A stretch of 64,000 nucleotides of DNA from JAHJQZ01 sp963667595 (GCA_963667595.2 CAXXWD010000009.1:1-64000); one strand, 5' to 3'. Counted from the first letter of the stretch, positions 50,474 through 60,688 are shown. Numbers and translations are program-made. The notes: a model not told the origin generated them from the letters alone.

Positions 50474-50848
50474 TTCGTCCCTTTCCGTGAGCCGCCACCG
50501 AAACGACGGAGAATTGATCCTTTTTGTGAAGTGCGTCGGTACGCGAAAAAACGAGCGTCGGCGGATACGGACGACGGCTATGCACGTCAATCTGGATTCC
50601 TAAAGTTGTGTTCAAATAGGACCTATCTGTTGCACAATTGCACCACGGCCGCAGAACTGAACAATCCTGCGGCCGCGAATACTCGATAAATACGGAAAGC
50701 GTTATGTCCGGAGGGCGCAAAACGAGAGCATCGGGCGAAAAGCGAGCCCCGCTTTTCGCAAAAGGAGGCAAACGGCCCACGGAATTACCGCGCGCCCTTT
50801 GGAGGCGCGCGATGATGCTCGTCGTGTTTCACCAAGACAGGAGGCGGT
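50474..50848. other. Intergenic region with repeat copy and hairpin
   Basis: 375 bases. One copy of the dispersed repeat is at 50731-50763. A perfect 8-bp hairpin CGCGCGCC / GGCGCGCG is at 50789-50811, downstream of the leftward oligopeptidase gene, with no T-run. No gene seen. Confidence 0.4.
50731..50763 (+). repeat. Dispersed short repeat, copy 3
   Basis: TCGGGCGAAAAGCGAGCCCC followed by GCTTTTCGCAAAA; same pattern as the other copies. Confidence 0.5.
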
Positions 50849-52948
50849 CTAGCCCGGCAGGTTCTCCAGCCCCGTGATCCAGAGTGCAAAGGCCTGGGTC
50901 AGCGCCACTTCCTTCAGACGATCGAAGCGGCCCGAGGCGCCGCCATGGCCGGCGCCCATGTTGGTCTTGAGAAAGAGCGGATTGTCGTCGGTCTTGGATG
51001 CGCGAAGCTTGGCGACCCATTTCGCCGGTTCCCAATAGGTCACGCGCGGATCGGTCAATCCGCCCAGGGCAAAGATTGGCGGATAGGGTTTGGCTTCGAC
51101 ATTGTCGTAGGGCGAATAGGAGGCAATCAGCTTGTAGTCGGCCTTCGAGGCGATGGGATTGCCCCATTCCGGCCATTCCGGCGGGGTGAGGGGCAGGGTG
51201 TCGTCGAGCATGGTGTTCAAGACGTCGACGAACGGCACCTGGGCGACGATGCCGGCCCAGAGGTCGGGGCGCATATTGGTGACGGCGCCCATCAACATGC
51301 CACCGGCCGAACCGCCTTCGGCGACGATGCGCCCCTTCGCGGTGTAACCCTTATCGATCAGCATCTCGGCGGCCGCGATGAAATCGGTGAAGCTGTTGAG
51401 CTTGTTCTCGTGCCGTCCCAGCCGGTACCAGCGATAGCCCTTGTCCTTGCCTCCACGGATATGAGCGGTGGCGTGGATCATGCCGCGATCGACCAGCGAC
51501 AGGACCGAGACGGAAAAATGCGCCGTCATGGAATAGCCGTAGGCGCCGTAGCCATAGAGCAGGACCGGCGTATCGCCGGTTTTCTTGAGGCCCTTGCGGT
51601 AGAGCAGGGTGACCGGCACCTTCTCGCCGTCCGGCGCCGTGGCGAACAGACGTCTGGTTTCGTAATCGTCCGGGTTGTGGCCGGATGGAACCACCTGTTC
51701 TTTCCTCAATACGCGTTCGCCCGTAATCAGGTCGAGATCGTAGGTACGGCTCGGCGTGGTCGGCGAGGAATAGGAAAAACGGATGGTGGTGGTGTCGAAC
51801 TCATAGCCGGACGACACGCCCAGCGAATAGGCTTCCTCTTCGAAGGCGACGTCGCTTTCCGTGCCGGTTTCGAGATCGCGAACGACGATGCGCGGCAGGC
51901 CCTCTTCCTTTTCGAGACGCACGAGGCGGCCCGAGATCACGAACATCGCCGTGATGAGAACGCCTTCGCGGTGTGGGATCAGATCGGTCCAGTTTTCCGG
52001 CCCCGGGTTGTCGGCCGGAACGGTGACGATCTTGAAATCCTCGGCGCCCTCGGCGTTGGTATGGATGAACAGGGTGCCGTTACGCTCGTCGACATCGTAT
52101 TCGCGCCCGGTCTGGCGCGGAGCGACAAGACTCGGCGCACCGGGATTTTCCGCATCGATCAGCCACATTTCCGAAGTCTGATGGTCGTGAGCGCTGATCA
52201 CGATGTATTTGCGCGACAACAACATGCCGACACCGACGAAAAAGCCCGGATCGGTTTCTTCGTAGATCACCTCGTCATCGGCCTGCGCCGTGCCGAGCGT
52301 ATGGCGCAACACCCGGAAGGGCCGGTGCATGTCGTCGAGTTCGGTATAATAGAGGGTCTTGCTGTCAGGGCCCCACACACCGCCGCCGGCGGTCCGTTCG
52401 ATACGGTCCTCAAGTTCGGTGCCGGTCGCGAGATCGCGGACGACGAGCGTATAATATTCCGATCCCTTGCGATCGGCCGCCCATGCCATGAGTTTATGAT
52501 CGGGCGAATGCGACGCGCCACCGAAGCCAAAATACGCCGTCCCCTCGGCTTCTATATTGCAATCGATCAACACCGCTTCGGCGCCGCCCTCGCGTGGCGT
52601 GCGCACGAGCACCGGGTACTGCTTGCCCTCGAGCATACGCGAGAAATAGGCGTAGGGTCCGTCCGGGGTTGGAATGGAACTGTCGTCTTCCTTGATACGG
52701 CCACGGATCTCCTTGTAGATCGTGTCGGTCAAGGCTTCGGCCTTTTCTCCGAACCCGGCTTCGAACCAGTCATTCTCGGCATCGAGATAGGCGCGGATAT
52801 CCGGCGCCAGCGCGTCCGGGGTCTGCATGACCTCCTGCCAGTTCTCGGCCCTGAGCCAGAAATAGGGATCCTCGCGCGTCATGCCGTGATGGGTCGTCGA
52901 ATGGGGAATGCGGGCCGCGCGCGGCGGCTGGGGCAGGCGTTTATCCAT
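50849..52948 (-). CDS. Oligopeptidase B (S9A serine peptidase)
   Basis: 699 residues. An N-terminal propeller (about 70-410) covers a C-terminal alpha/beta hydrolase domain. The nucleophile lies in AEGGSAGGMLMGAV, the histidine in GAGHGGASGRF and the Asp in LIASYSPYDNVE/GLTDPRV. The start (HGMTREDPYFWLRAENW) and GYGAYGYSM are typical of oligopeptidase B, which cuts short peptides after basic residues. No signal peptide. Its start lies 6 bases after the msrB stop, so the two are co-transcribed. Confidence 0.93.
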   Translation of the reverse strand: MDKRLPQPPRAARIPHSTTHHGMTREDPYFWLRAENWQEVMQTPDALAPDIRAYLDAENDWFEAGFGEKAEALTDTIYKEIRGRIKEDDSSIPTPDGPYAYFSRMLEGKQYPVLVRTPREGGAEAVLIDCNIEAEGTAYFGFGGASHSPDHKLMAWAADRKGSEYYTLVVRDLATGTELEDRIERTAGGGVWGPDSKTLYYTELDDMHRPFRVLRHTLGTAQADDEVIYEETDPGFFVGVGMLLSRKYIVISAHDHQTSEMWLIDAENPGAPSLVAPRQTGREYDVDERNGTLFIHTNAEGAEDFKIVTVPADNPGPENWTDLIPHREGVLITAMFVISGRLVRLEKEEGLPRIVVRDLETGTESDVAFEEEAYSLGVSSGYEFDTTTIRFSYSSPTTPSRTYDLDLITGERVLRKEQVVPSGHNPDDYETRRLFATAPDGEKVPVTLLYRKGLKKTGDTPVLLYGYGAYGYSMTAHFSVSVLSLVDRGMIHATAHIRGGKDKGYRWYRLGRHENKLNSFTDFIAAAEMLIDKGYTAKGRIVAEGGSAGGMLMGAVTNMRPDLWAGIVAQVPFVDVLNTMLDDTLPLTPPEWPEWGNPIASKADYKLIASYSPYDNVEAKPYPPIFALGGLTDPRVTYWEPAKWVAKLRASKTDDNPLFLKTNMGAGHGGASGRFDRLKEVALTQAFALWITGLENLPG

Positions 52949-52954
52949 TTGTTC

Positions 52955-53362
52955 CTAGTCCTTGGAAGAAGGCTTGAAGTCGAGCGCCACGCCATTCATG
53001 CAGTAACGCAGCCCGGTCGGCTTGGGGCCGTCGGGGAATACATGACCCAGATGCGCGTCGCAATTGGCGCATCTGACTTCGGTCCTATGCATGAAGAGCG
53101 TGCGGTCGTCGAGTTCCAGAACCGCCTCGGCGTTTGCCGGCGCATAAAAGCTCGGCCAGCCCGAACCGCTGTCATATTTGGCATCGCTTTGGAAAAGCGG
53201 CGCGCCGCAATTGACGCAACAATAAACACCGTTGCGCTTTTCGACATTGAGCGGGCTTGAAAACGGCTGCTCGGTGCCGCATTCGCGGGTCACCCGGAAC
53301 TGCTCCGATGTCAGGTTCTGTGCCCACTCTGTCGCGGGCTGGTCTTTTTTCGTTGTGCTCAT
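52955..53362 (-). CDS. msrB: Peptide-methionine (R)-S-oxide reductase
   Basis: 135 residues from ATG 53362. SelR/MsrB fold with both zinc CxxC pairs (CCVNCGAPLF and VRCANCDAHLGHVF) and the catalytic cysteine in LRYCMNGVALDF. DSGSGWPSF is the family hallmark. It reduces methionine-R-sulfoxide in proteins. First gene of the msrB-oligopeptidase B pair. Confidence 0.95.
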   Translation of the reverse strand: MSTTKKDQPATEWAQNLTSEQFRVTRECGTEQPFSSPLNVEKRNGVYCCVNCGAPLFQSDAKYDSGSGWPSFYAPANAEAVLELDDRTLFMHRTEVRCANCDAHLGHVFPDGPKPTGLRYCMNGVALDFKPSSKD

Positions 53363-53675
53363 TTTCAGCGACCTCGAACGCGCTGTTTCTGGAGCAGGGC
53401 GTTTTGATTGCATCAAACCGCCCGGCTCCCGTTCTCTGGTGGTTGCGGCGGTTTTTACGAAAAGCCGCAAACCCACTTTTTCACCCACCGCTCCAGATCT
53501 TTCATTTGGGCATTGTTGTGAGCATTTGCCACTATTTCCGGACTATTGACAGATAAACAGGCGATCACAAGCGAATGATCTTGTCCCGACAGAGCGAGGC
53601 GTTACCTTGAACGGTGACGATTCGAACCCCAGATGGGGTGCTCTACCGGTACTATGCCTGCGCGACGGGGGTCCC
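53363..53675. other. Intergenic region between msrB and the mrp operon
   Basis: About 310 bases between divergent genes. It contains a dispersed-repeat copy (53450-53487). A tRNA-like stretch near 53614-53650 was examined and rejected. It must hold both promoters, but neither is clear. Confidence 0.35.
53450..53487 (-). repeat. Dispersed short repeat, copy 4
   Basis: On the minus strand: GGGTGAAAAAGTGGGTTTGC followed by GGCTTTTCGTAAAAACC, preceded by CTGGAGCG as in copy 1. Confidence 0.55.
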
Positions 53676-56084
53676 TTGACAGAAAGCCTGGTTTTTTCCG
53701 TTGCGTTCGTGCCGATCGCACCGTTTCTCGCCGCCATTCTGGCGCCATTCATCCATCGTCTGCTCGGCGCGGCGGCGGGCTGGGTGCTGGCTATCGTACC
53801 CGCCGGGATCTTCATCTTCCTGCTCCGGTTTATCGGACCGGTTGCCGATCATCAGGCCTTCGCGGCCTCGCTTAGCTGGATTCCCGATTACGGGATCACC
53901 TATTCCTTCTTCATCGATGGGCTGAGCCTGACGTTCGCGCTGCTGATCTCGGGCATCGGCACCGTCATCATGGTCTATTCGGGAGCCTATCTCAAAGGCC
54001 ACGTCCATCAGGGCCGGTTCCTAAGCTTCATGCTGATGTTCATGGGCTCGATGCTCGGCATCGTTCTGGCCGACGACATGATGCTGTTATTCGTCTTCTG
54101 GGAGCTGACCACCATCACCTCGTTCCTGTTGATCGGGTTCGATCATTCCCGCGAGGCGGCGCGACGGGCGGCGATCCAGGCGCTGGTGGTGACCGGCGGC
54201 GGCGGGTTGGTCTTGCTGGCCGGTCTTGCCCTTTTGCACCTGTGGTCGCCCGAGGCGGTGCCCGGCGGCACCTGGCTGATCAGCGCCCTGCGCAATCATG
54301 GCGATTTGTTGCGCGAAAGCGCGCTTTATCTGCCCATCCTCTTGATGGTGCTGGTCGGGGCCTTCACCAAATCGGCGCAGTTCCCGTTCCAGTTCTGGCT
54401 GCCCAATGCCATGGAAGCGCCGACGCCGGTCTCCGCCTTTCTGCACTCGGCAACCATGGTCAAGGGCGGCGTCTACCTTCTCATGCGCCTTAACCCGCTG
54501 CTCGGCGGCGAGAGCGCGGGGGTGTGGCATGTGCTGCTCATCACGTTCGGCGGCATCACCCTTTTGTGGGGCGCGACACTGGCCCTGAGACAAACAGATC
54601 TCAAACAGATGTTGGCCCAGACGACGGTCGCCTCGCTCGGCCTGATGGTCTTGCTGGTAGGGCAGGGGACGGAAGCGGCGATCGCCGGCGCGGTGCTCTA
54701 TCTGGTGGCCCATGCCGCCTATAAAGGCGGGCTCTTCCTCGTGGCGGGCCTGATCGACCATGGCACGGGCACGCGCGAAATCACCGAACTCGGCGGTCTG
54801 TTGAAACAGATGCCGCTGACCTTTGCCGCCGCCGTGCTCGGCGCGCTTTCCATGGCCGGATTGCCATTGAGCATCGGGTTTCTGGCCAAGGAAGAAATGT
54901 ATCTGGGCTTTGTCGGCGGCGATCCCTGGGCCTATCTGATCATGGCGGCGGTGGTGATCGGCAATGCCCTGATGATGGCGGTGGCGCTGGCCATTGCCGT
55001 TCTGCCTTTCATCGGCGAACGGACCAATACACCCAAATCCCCGCATGAAGGACCTGTCGCCATGACCGCAGGGCCGGTGCTGATCGGCCTGACCGCCTTG
55101 GCCGGTGGCGTTCTGACCGGATGGCTCGGCGAGGTCTTTCTGGTTCCGACCGGTTCGACGGTCTTCAACGCGGCGATGCATCCGCACTTAAGTCTCGTGC
55201 CTGATTTTGCCGCGCTGCCGGTCTATGTCTCAATCCTGACCTGGGCGCTGGGCTTTTTGTTCTTTTTCAAGCTCGGCGAAATCCGCACCGGTCTGAAGGC
55301 GCTGCTCGACAGGGTCGGCTGGACCTTCGACAGGATTTTCGACGCGATGATGTCCGGGCTCGTTCGCGGCTCCTACGCCGTCACCCAGGTTTTGCAGAAC
55401 GGGCGGCTGGAGATCTATCTCTACATCGTCTTTGTCGGCTTCGTTCTGGCCATCGGCACGCCTATTGTCATGACCCAGGCCTGGCCGGTGATCACGGCCT
55501 GGCAGCAACCGACCTTCTACGAGGCGGGGGTGATGCTCATCGCTCTTATCGGTCTCGGCACGGTTCTGGCGGCGAAAACGCGGCTGGTCGCCATCGTCTC
55601 GCTCGGCATCCAGGGCTTTGCTGTGGCACTGACCTTCATGTTGTTTGGTGCGCCCGATCTGAGTTTCACCCAGTTCATGGTCGAGATCCTGTCGGTGGTC
55701 ATCCTCGCGCTTGTCATGACGCGGCTCTATCTCGACCAGCGCGACCGGCGCTCCGGAGGCGAGATGCTGCGCGATGGCGGACTGGCGCTTCTCGGTGGGG
55801 CGGCGGTGAGCGTCTTGCTGCTCGTCATCCTGCAATATCCGCTCGACATGCGCCTGACCGAACTGTTTGCCGCGACCAGCGTCCCGATCGCCCATGGCCG
55901 CAATATCGTCAACGTCATCCTGGTCGACTATCGCGGTCTTGATACGCTTGGCGAGATCTCGGTGGTCATGACCGCCGGCATCGCCATCTTCGCCTTGATC
56001 CGCATGCGCGGCGGCGGACCGCAGACCGGCATCGGCGCCAAAAAGCCCGATGAAAAACAACAAGCCAAGGGAGCGGACGCATGA
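53676..56084 (+). CDS. mrpA: Mrp Na+/H+ antiporter subunit A
   Basis: 802 residues from TTG 53676, preceded by GGGGG; a TTG at 53607 in the same frame would add 23 unlikely residues. Membrane protein related to NuoL: about 20 helices, the Glu of TM5 in FVFWELTTITSFLLIGF, the lysine region GAFTKSAQFPFQFWLPNAM and the channel histidine region AFLHSATMVKGGVYLLMRL. The C-terminal part (about 610-770) carries the DUF4040/MrpB-like domain fused in this subunit. It is the large proton-translocating subunit of the complex and the first of seven genes. Confidence 0.93.
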   Translation: MTESLVFSVAFVPIAPFLAAILAPFIHRLLGAAAGWVLAIVPAGIFIFLLRFIGPVADHQAFAASLSWIPDYGITYSFFIDGLSLTFALLISGIGTVIMVYSGAYLKGHVHQGRFLSFMLMFMGSMLGIVLADDMMLLFVFWELTTITSFLLIGFDHSREAARRAAIQALVVTGGGGLVLLAGLALLHLWSPEAVPGGTWLISALRNHGDLLRESALYLPILLMVLVGAFTKSAQFPFQFWLPNAMEAPTPVSAFLHSATMVKGGVYLLMRLNPLLGGESAGVWHVLLITFGGITLLWGATLALRQTDLKQMLAQTTVASLGLMVLLVGQGTEAAIAGAVLYLVAHAAYKGGLFLVAGLIDHGTGTREITELGGLLKQMPLTFAAAVLGALSMAGLPLSIGFLAKEEMYLGFVGGDPWAYLIMAAVVIGNALMMAVALAIAVLPFIGERTNTPKSPHEGPVAMTAGPVLIGLTALAGGVLTGWLGEVFLVPTGSTVFNAAMHPHLSLVPDFAALPVYVSILTWALGFLFFFKLGEIRTGLKALLDRVGWTFDRIFDAMMSGLVRGSYAVTQVLQNGRLEIYLYIVFVGFVLAIGTPIVMTQAWPVITAWQQPTFYEAGVMLIALIGLGTVLAAKTRLVAIVSLGIQGFAVALTFMLFGAPDLSFTQFMVEILSVVILALVMTRLYLDQRDRRSGGEMLRDGGLALLGGAAVSVLLLVILQYPLDMRLTELFAATSVPIAHGRNIVNVILVDYRGLDTLGEISVVMTAGIAIFALIRMRGGGPQTGIGAKKPDEKQQAKGADA

Positions 56085-56502
56085 ATACGGTGATCTTCAA
56101 AACGGTCGCGCCGATCATTGCCGCCATCATGCTGGTGTTTTCGGTTTTCGTTCTGCTGCGCGGCCATAACGAGCCGGGCGGCGGCTTTATCGGCGGGCTT
56201 ATCGCCGCCTCCGCCATTGCCATTTACGGCATCGGCGCCAGCGTCGAAGAGGTACGCAAGGCCATGAGGGTCGATCCGCTCGCCATCGCCGGACTGGGCG
56301 TCATCCTCGCGGCGAGCACGGGGCTGATCTCGGCCTTTTTCGGGCAGCCCTTCATGACGAGCCAATGGCTCTATTTCACCTTCGCGGACAGCAACGTGGC
56401 CCTGTCGACGCCCATGTTTTTCGATATCGGGGTCTATCTCGTCGTTTTCGGCACCATTTCCGCCGTGGCGCTGGCGCTCGAAGAGCCGGAGGACGAGAAG
56501 AA

Positions 56503-56506
<4 letters not shown>
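56081..56506 (+). CDS. mrpB: Mrp antiporter subunit B
   Basis: 141 residues, four helices, MnhB domain with LRGHNEPGGGFIGGLIAASA and STPMFFDIGVYLVVFG. ATGA overlaps with subunits A and C on both sides. Confidence 0.94.
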
Positions 56507-56883
<377 letters not shown>

Positions 56884-56893
56884 GCAAAGATCG

Positions 56894-58528
56894 ATGGCCG
56901 TATCCGAACACACCACCGACCTGACCAACCTGCCGACGGCGCTGATCGATCATGCGACGGCGATCGGGGACTGGGTCCTTATCCTGCCGGTCGTCCTCGG
57001 CCTGATGGGGGGCGCCTTTCTGCTGGTCATGCGCAAGTCCCATAACGGGCAGGCCGCCTTTGCCATCCTCGTGACCATCGGGATCGTCCTCAGCGACGCG
57101 ACGCTGTTGATGCGAACGCTCGACGGACCGGTTTCCATGACCATGGGCAAGTGGCTGCCGCCCTTCGGCATCAGCTTTACCGCCGATGTGATGAGCGCCG
57201 CCTTTGCGCTGGCTGCCGCGCTGGCGACGCTGGCCGTGCTGTTTTACACCCAGCCCAATGTCGAGCCGCGCGAGGTGCGTCACGGTTTCCATTCGCTGGT
57301 GCTCTTGCTGCTGGCGGGGGTGAGCGGGGCATTCCTGACCGGCGACATCTTCAACCTTTATGTCTGGTTCGAGGTGATGCTCATCGCCTCGTTCGGCCTC
57401 ATGATCATGGGCGGGCGCAAGATCCAGCTCGATGCCGCGATCAAGTACGGCTTTCTCAATTTCCTGGCGACGACCTTTTTCCTGATCGGACTCGGGTTCC
57501 TTTACGGCCTTGTCGGCACGCTCAACATGTCCGACATCGTTCGCGCCGCCGCCGAAGCGCCGAAAGTGCCGATGACGGCCATCGCGGCGCTTTTGTTGCT
57601 CGCCTTTGGCATCAAGGCGGCGGCCTTTCCGGTCAATGCCTGGCTGCCGGCTTCCTATCACGCTCCCGATGCCGGCGTGTCGGCCCTGTTTGCCGGCCTT
57701 TTAACCAAGGTCGGCGCCTATGTGCTCTTGCGCGTGCTCATCGCCCTGATGCCGGCGAGCCGCGACCTGATGGAGCCGGTGCTAATGGTCATTGCCGCCG
57801 GTACGCTGGTTCTGGCGCCGATGGGAGCGCTGGCCCAGACCAATCTGAGACGGGCGCTCGGCTTTTTCGTCATCGGGGGGGTCGGCGCCATCCTTGCCGG
57901 TCTGGCGCTCGGCACAACGCGCGGAGTGGCGGGCGGCGCCATTTATGCCTTCAATTCCATGCTGGTGATGACGGCTTTCTATCTCATTTCCGGGCTCATC
58001 GAGCGCATGACCGGGGAAACCGACACACGCCAGATGGGCGGGCTCTATGCCGTCAACACACCCGTTTCGATCGGCTTTATCATCCTTGTCTTCGCGGTCG
58101 CCGGGTTGCCGCCGAGCTTTGCCTTCTGGCCCAAGCTTCTGCTGGTCGAGGGCAGTCTCGAATCCGGCGCCTACTGGCTACTGGCGGCGATTCTCGTCAA
58201 TTCCATCCTGACCTCGATCGCCGGCACGCGCCTGTGGGCCCATATCTTCTGGCGTCAGGGCCGGTTCGGTCCTCACTCCGAGGTGCCCAACGACCGGTTG
58301 AAACCGCTGTCGCGGGCGCGCAAGGGCTTTTCGCTGATACCGACCGGTGCCCTGATCCTGGCCGTCGCCCTGTTGGGGCTCTGGCCCAACCCGGTCTTTC
58401 ACGCCGGCAAGATCGCGGCACGCGGCCTGATTGCGCCAACGGCCTATATCGAAGCGACCGGCCTTGCGCCGCTGGACGAGGCCAAGGCAGACGCGCCCGA
58501 AATGGAAACGACGGAGGCGGTGCAATGA
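56894..58528 (+). CDS. mrpD: Mrp antiporter subunit D
   Basis: 544 residues, about 14 helices, NuoM/N-like. Key membrane charges are in NLYVWFEVMLIASFGLMI (Glu) and FGIKAAAFPVNAWLPASYH (Lys); the PDAGVSALFAGLLTKVGAYV segment is typical. Together with subunit A it forms the ion path. Confidence 0.94.
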   Translation: MAVSEHTTDLTNLPTALIDHATAIGDWVLILPVVLGLMGGAFLLVMRKSHNGQAAFAILVTIGIVLSDATLLMRTLDGPVSMTMGKWLPPFGISFTADVMSAAFALAAALATLAVLFYTQPNVEPREVRHGFHSLVLLLLAGVSGAFLTGDIFNLYVWFEVMLIASFGLMIMGGRKIQLDAAIKYGFLNFLATTFFLIGLGFLYGLVGTLNMSDIVRAAAEAPKVPMTAIAALLLLAFGIKAAAFPVNAWLPASYHAPDAGVSALFAGLLTKVGAYVLLRVLIALMPASRDLMEPVLMVIAAGTLVLAPMGALAQTNLRRALGFFVIGGVGAILAGLALGTTRGVAGGAIYAFNSMLVMTAFYLISGLIERMTGETDTRQMGGLYAVNTPVSIGFIILVFAVAGLPPSFAFWPKLLLVEGSLESGAYWLLAAILVNSILTSIAGTRLWAHIFWRQGRFGPHSEVPNDRLKPLSRARKGFSLIPTGALILAVALLGLWPNPVFHAGKIAARGLIAPTAYIEATGLAPLDEAKADAPEMETTEAVQ

Positions 58529-59004
58529 TCTTCGTCCTGGCCGGACTAATTCTGGCCCTTTTGTGGACCGCCATCACCAGCGATTTCACCTTTGGCAATC
58601 TGGTGCTCGGCGGCGCTGTCGGTTTCGCGGCGCTGTGGCTGATGCGCGACCAGATCGTGCACCCGACGCTGGCCCGACGGCTGGGGCGGGCGCTGTCGCT
58701 GGCCGGGCTCTTTTTATTCGAACTCGCCTTGAGCGCCTTTCGCGTCGCACTGCTCGTTTTGAGACCAGACATGAAACGTCATCTCAAACCGGCGATCATC
58801 GCCTTTCCGCTATCGGTCAAGACCGATCCGGAAATTACGCTTCTGGCCAATCTCATCACCCTGACGCCCGGAACGCTGAGCGTCGATGTCTCGAACGACA
58901 GGAAAACGCTTTATGTGCACGCCCTGTCGGTTACCGACCGGGACCAGCTCGTCAAGGACATCGCCGGCGGGTTCGAGGCCAAGATCAGGGAGGTGTTCGA
59001 ATGA
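58525..59004 (+). CDS. mrpE: Mrp antiporter subunit E
   Basis: 159 residues, two or three N-terminal helices and a conserved cytoplasmic tail (FPLSVKTDPEITLLANLITL, TPGTLSVDVS). Overlaps subunits D and F by 4 bases each. Confidence 0.93.
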   Translation: MIFVLAGLILALLWTAITSDFTFGNLVLGGAVGFAALWLMRDQIVHPTLARRLGRALSLAGLFLFELALSAFRVALLVLRPDMKRHLKPAIIAFPLSVKTDPEITLLANLITLTPGTLSVDVSNDRKTLYVHALSVTDRDQLVKDIAGGFEAKIREVFE

Positions 59005-59321
59005 GCGGCGCCGAATTTCTCTTGCTCGCGACATCGGCGACCCTGGTCGTTTTGTCTGTCGCCTTCATCCTCACGACCCTGCGCGTCGTCATCGGGCCGG
59101 AACTGGCCGATCGCGTGCTGGCGCTGGATATGCTGGTGTCGATCGGCATCGGCTTCATCGCCGTGATCGCGATCAAGACGGGCTTCACGCTCTATCTGGA
59201 CATCGCCATCGCCCTCGGTCTTGTGGGCTTTCTGAGCACGGTCGCGTTCGCGCGCTACATCCTGACGCGCGGCAAGGCCGATGCCAAAACCGATTCGGAG
59301 GAGGCGGCCGGCGATGCTTGA
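59001..59321 (+). CDS. mrpF: Mrp antiporter subunit F
   Basis: 106 residues, three helices, with RVVIGPELADRVLALDMLVS and LYLDIAIALGLVGFLSTVAF as in MnhF. Overlaps subunit E by 4 bases and subunit G by 8. Confidence 0.93.
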   Translation: MSGAEFLLLATSATLVVLSVAFILTTLRVVIGPELADRVLALDMLVSIGIGFIAVIAIKTGFTLYLDIAIALGLVGFLSTVAFARYILTRGKADAKTDSEEAAGDA

Positions 59322-59661
59322 CGTTCTTCAATATGTCGCGGGCATTGCCATGCTGATCGGAGGGCTGTTCGCTCTGACCGCCTCGATCGGCGTCTTGCGC
59401 CTGCCGGATCTTTACACCCGCATGCACGCCGCGTCCAAGGCCGGCGCCATGGCCACGGGCCTGATGTTCTTCTCAATTGCCTTAATTGCCGCACTTGCAC
59501 TTGATGGTGCAGTGATCTTGCGTGCTATAATAGGCTTCATATTCGTCCTTTTGACGACTCCTGTTTCAGCACATCTTTTAGCACGAGCAGCATTCCTGTC
59601 AGGTTATCGGCCTTCCGAGGTTACGGAAAGGATCGAACTTGACGAGAAGGACATTGGCTGA
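59314..59661 (+). CDS. mrpG: Mrp antiporter subunit G
   Basis: 115 residues from ATG 59314. MnhG family, with GVLRLPDLYTRMHAASKAGA and LTTPVSAHLLARAAFLSG. Last gene of the operon. The complex exchanges cytoplasmic Na+ (and in some species K+) for H+ and supports salt and alkali tolerance. Confidence 0.94.
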   Translation: MLDVLQYVAGIAMLIGGLFALTASIGVLRLPDLYTRMHAASKAGAMATGLMFFSIALIAALALDGAVILRAIIGFIFVLLTTPVSAHLLARAAFLSGYRPSEVTERIELDEKDIG

Positions 59662-59701
59662 CTAGTGCGAAAATTTTACATACAATCAGTAAAAATGTTT
59701 C

Positions 59702-59758
59702 TGCAACTGCTAATAGTTGCAATTCTGTCTTGAACCCGCTAAATGAACTCACAGTTCA
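59702..59758 (+). promoter_or_regulatory. AT-rich mucR leader with two inverted repeats
   Basis: TGCAACT-GCTAAT-AGTTGCA (59702-59721) and TGAACT-CAC-AGTTCA (59744-59758) lie in the AT-rich 141 bases before mucR. MucR/Ros proteins repress their own promoters at AT-rich sites, so these are candidate operators. The first could also be a weak terminator for the mrp operon. Confidence 0.4.
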
Positions 59759-59802
59759 TATACAGAGTGAACTTAAAAACAAGAACAAGTAAAGGAAGCC
59801 AA

Positions 59803-60225
59803 ATGAACGACCAGTCTTCTTCCGCTCCGGCGCTTGAAGTCGACCTCGTCGAACTCTCCACCGAAATCGTATGCGCCTATGTCAGCCACAACGCGATCAG
59901 CCCTTCAGACCTCCAGAAGGTGATTGCCGATGTGCATACCGCCCTGAAGGGGCTTCGTGGCGTGGAAGTCCAGCAGCCGGTTGAAGAGCTTCGTCCGGCC
60001 GTCCCCGTAAGGAAATCGGTGGCGCCCGACTATATCATTTGCCTTGAGGACGGCAAAAAGTTCAAATCTCTCAAGCGTCATCTGCGCACGCACTACAACC
60101 TGACTCCCGAGGAATATCGCGAGAAATGGGGTTTGCCGACCGACTATCCTATGGTCGCGCCGAGCTATTCGGAAACCCGTTCGCGTCTTGCCAAGGACAA
60201 CGGTTTGGGGCGCAAGGCGGGATAA
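59803..60225 (+). CDS. mucR: MucR/Ros-family transcriptional regulator
   Basis: 140 residues from ATG 59803 (AAGGAAG upstream). The DNA-binding domain at about 75-130 has the prokaryotic zinc-finger sequence YIICLEDGKKFKSLKRHLRT, HYNLTPEEYREKWGLP and the basic tail SRLAKDNGLGRKAG. As in other MucR proteins the second zinc ligand is Asp (CLED) instead of Cys. These proteins act as H-NS-like repressors of exopolysaccharide, motility and cell-cycle genes in Hyphomicrobiales. A strong terminator follows. Confidence 0.95.
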   Translation: MNDQSSSAPALEVDLVELSTEIVCAYVSHNAISPSDLQKVIADVHTALKGLRGVEVQQPVEELRPAVPVRKSVAPDYIICLEDGKKFKSLKRHLRTHYNLTPEEYREKWGLPTDYPMVAPSYSETRSRLAKDNGLGRKAG

Positions 60226-60270
60226 CGCCGACATCCGGTGTGCGAACACCAGATGCAAGAAACGAATCAC

Positions 60271-60303
60271 AGGGCGGGATTTTTCCCGCCCTTTGTTTTT
60301 TTT
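60271..60303 (+). terminator. mucR terminator
   Basis: 9-bp stem AGGGCGGGA / TCCCGCCCT with a TTTT loop, then TTG and an eight-base T run. Confidence 0.9.
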
Positions 60304-60656
60304 AATCAAAATTACTTTGTCTATTCTTTGAAAAGTGTGTCTGAGTTTTTCTAAACCATTCTGTATCGCATGAAATGGCGATGTGACGCCCGGATCGGAA
60401 AACCGCTAGCGGCGTCCTTAAGAGAACTCCTGAAATAGCTGATCTGGAAAACCCGGCGCCGGAAAATCCCGGATGGTGAGACACGCGCATGCGCGGATCC
60501 GGATAAACGTCTGGAATGGCGGGCGAAACCGGGGAGTGTTTTCCGTGCTGTTGCAGCCGGTTTGTTCGGTGTTGATCCAAGACGTTTGTTTGGCGGTTCG
60601 ACTGCAAAAAACCATCACACTTTGTACAACTTATCCCCGTTCCGGTTTGTCAGGAT

Positions 60657-60674
60657 ATAGGAAAGTATTCCTAT
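60657..60674 (+). promoter_or_regulatory. Inverted repeat before the DnaA-domain gene
   Basis: Perfect 7-bp arms ATAGGAA / TTCCTAT with a 4-base spacer, directly upstream of the GGAGG ribosome-binding site. Possible operator or translational hairpin. Confidence 0.4.
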
Positions 60675-60688
60675 TCCTGGAGGACCGA

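Larger units (their letters stand above)
60226..60688. other. Intergenic region between mucR and the DnaA-domain gene
   Basis: 463 bases. The first 80 hold the mucR terminator. A perfect inverted repeat ATAGGAA-AGTA-TTCCTAT lies at 60657-60674, only 14 bases before the next start codon, a good place for autoregulation. No further gene is convincing. Confidence 0.45.

Noticed and set aside
50945..53260. 771-residue frame opposite oligopeptidase B and msrB
   Set aside because: Spans two well-supported genes in antisense and shows no family features.
53614..53660. tRNA-like stretch on the minus strand (GGTAGAGC and GGTTCGAATC present)
   Set aside because: No anticodon arm fits between the two pieces, and the T-stem and acceptor bases do not pair. 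It is chance or a very decayed fragment.
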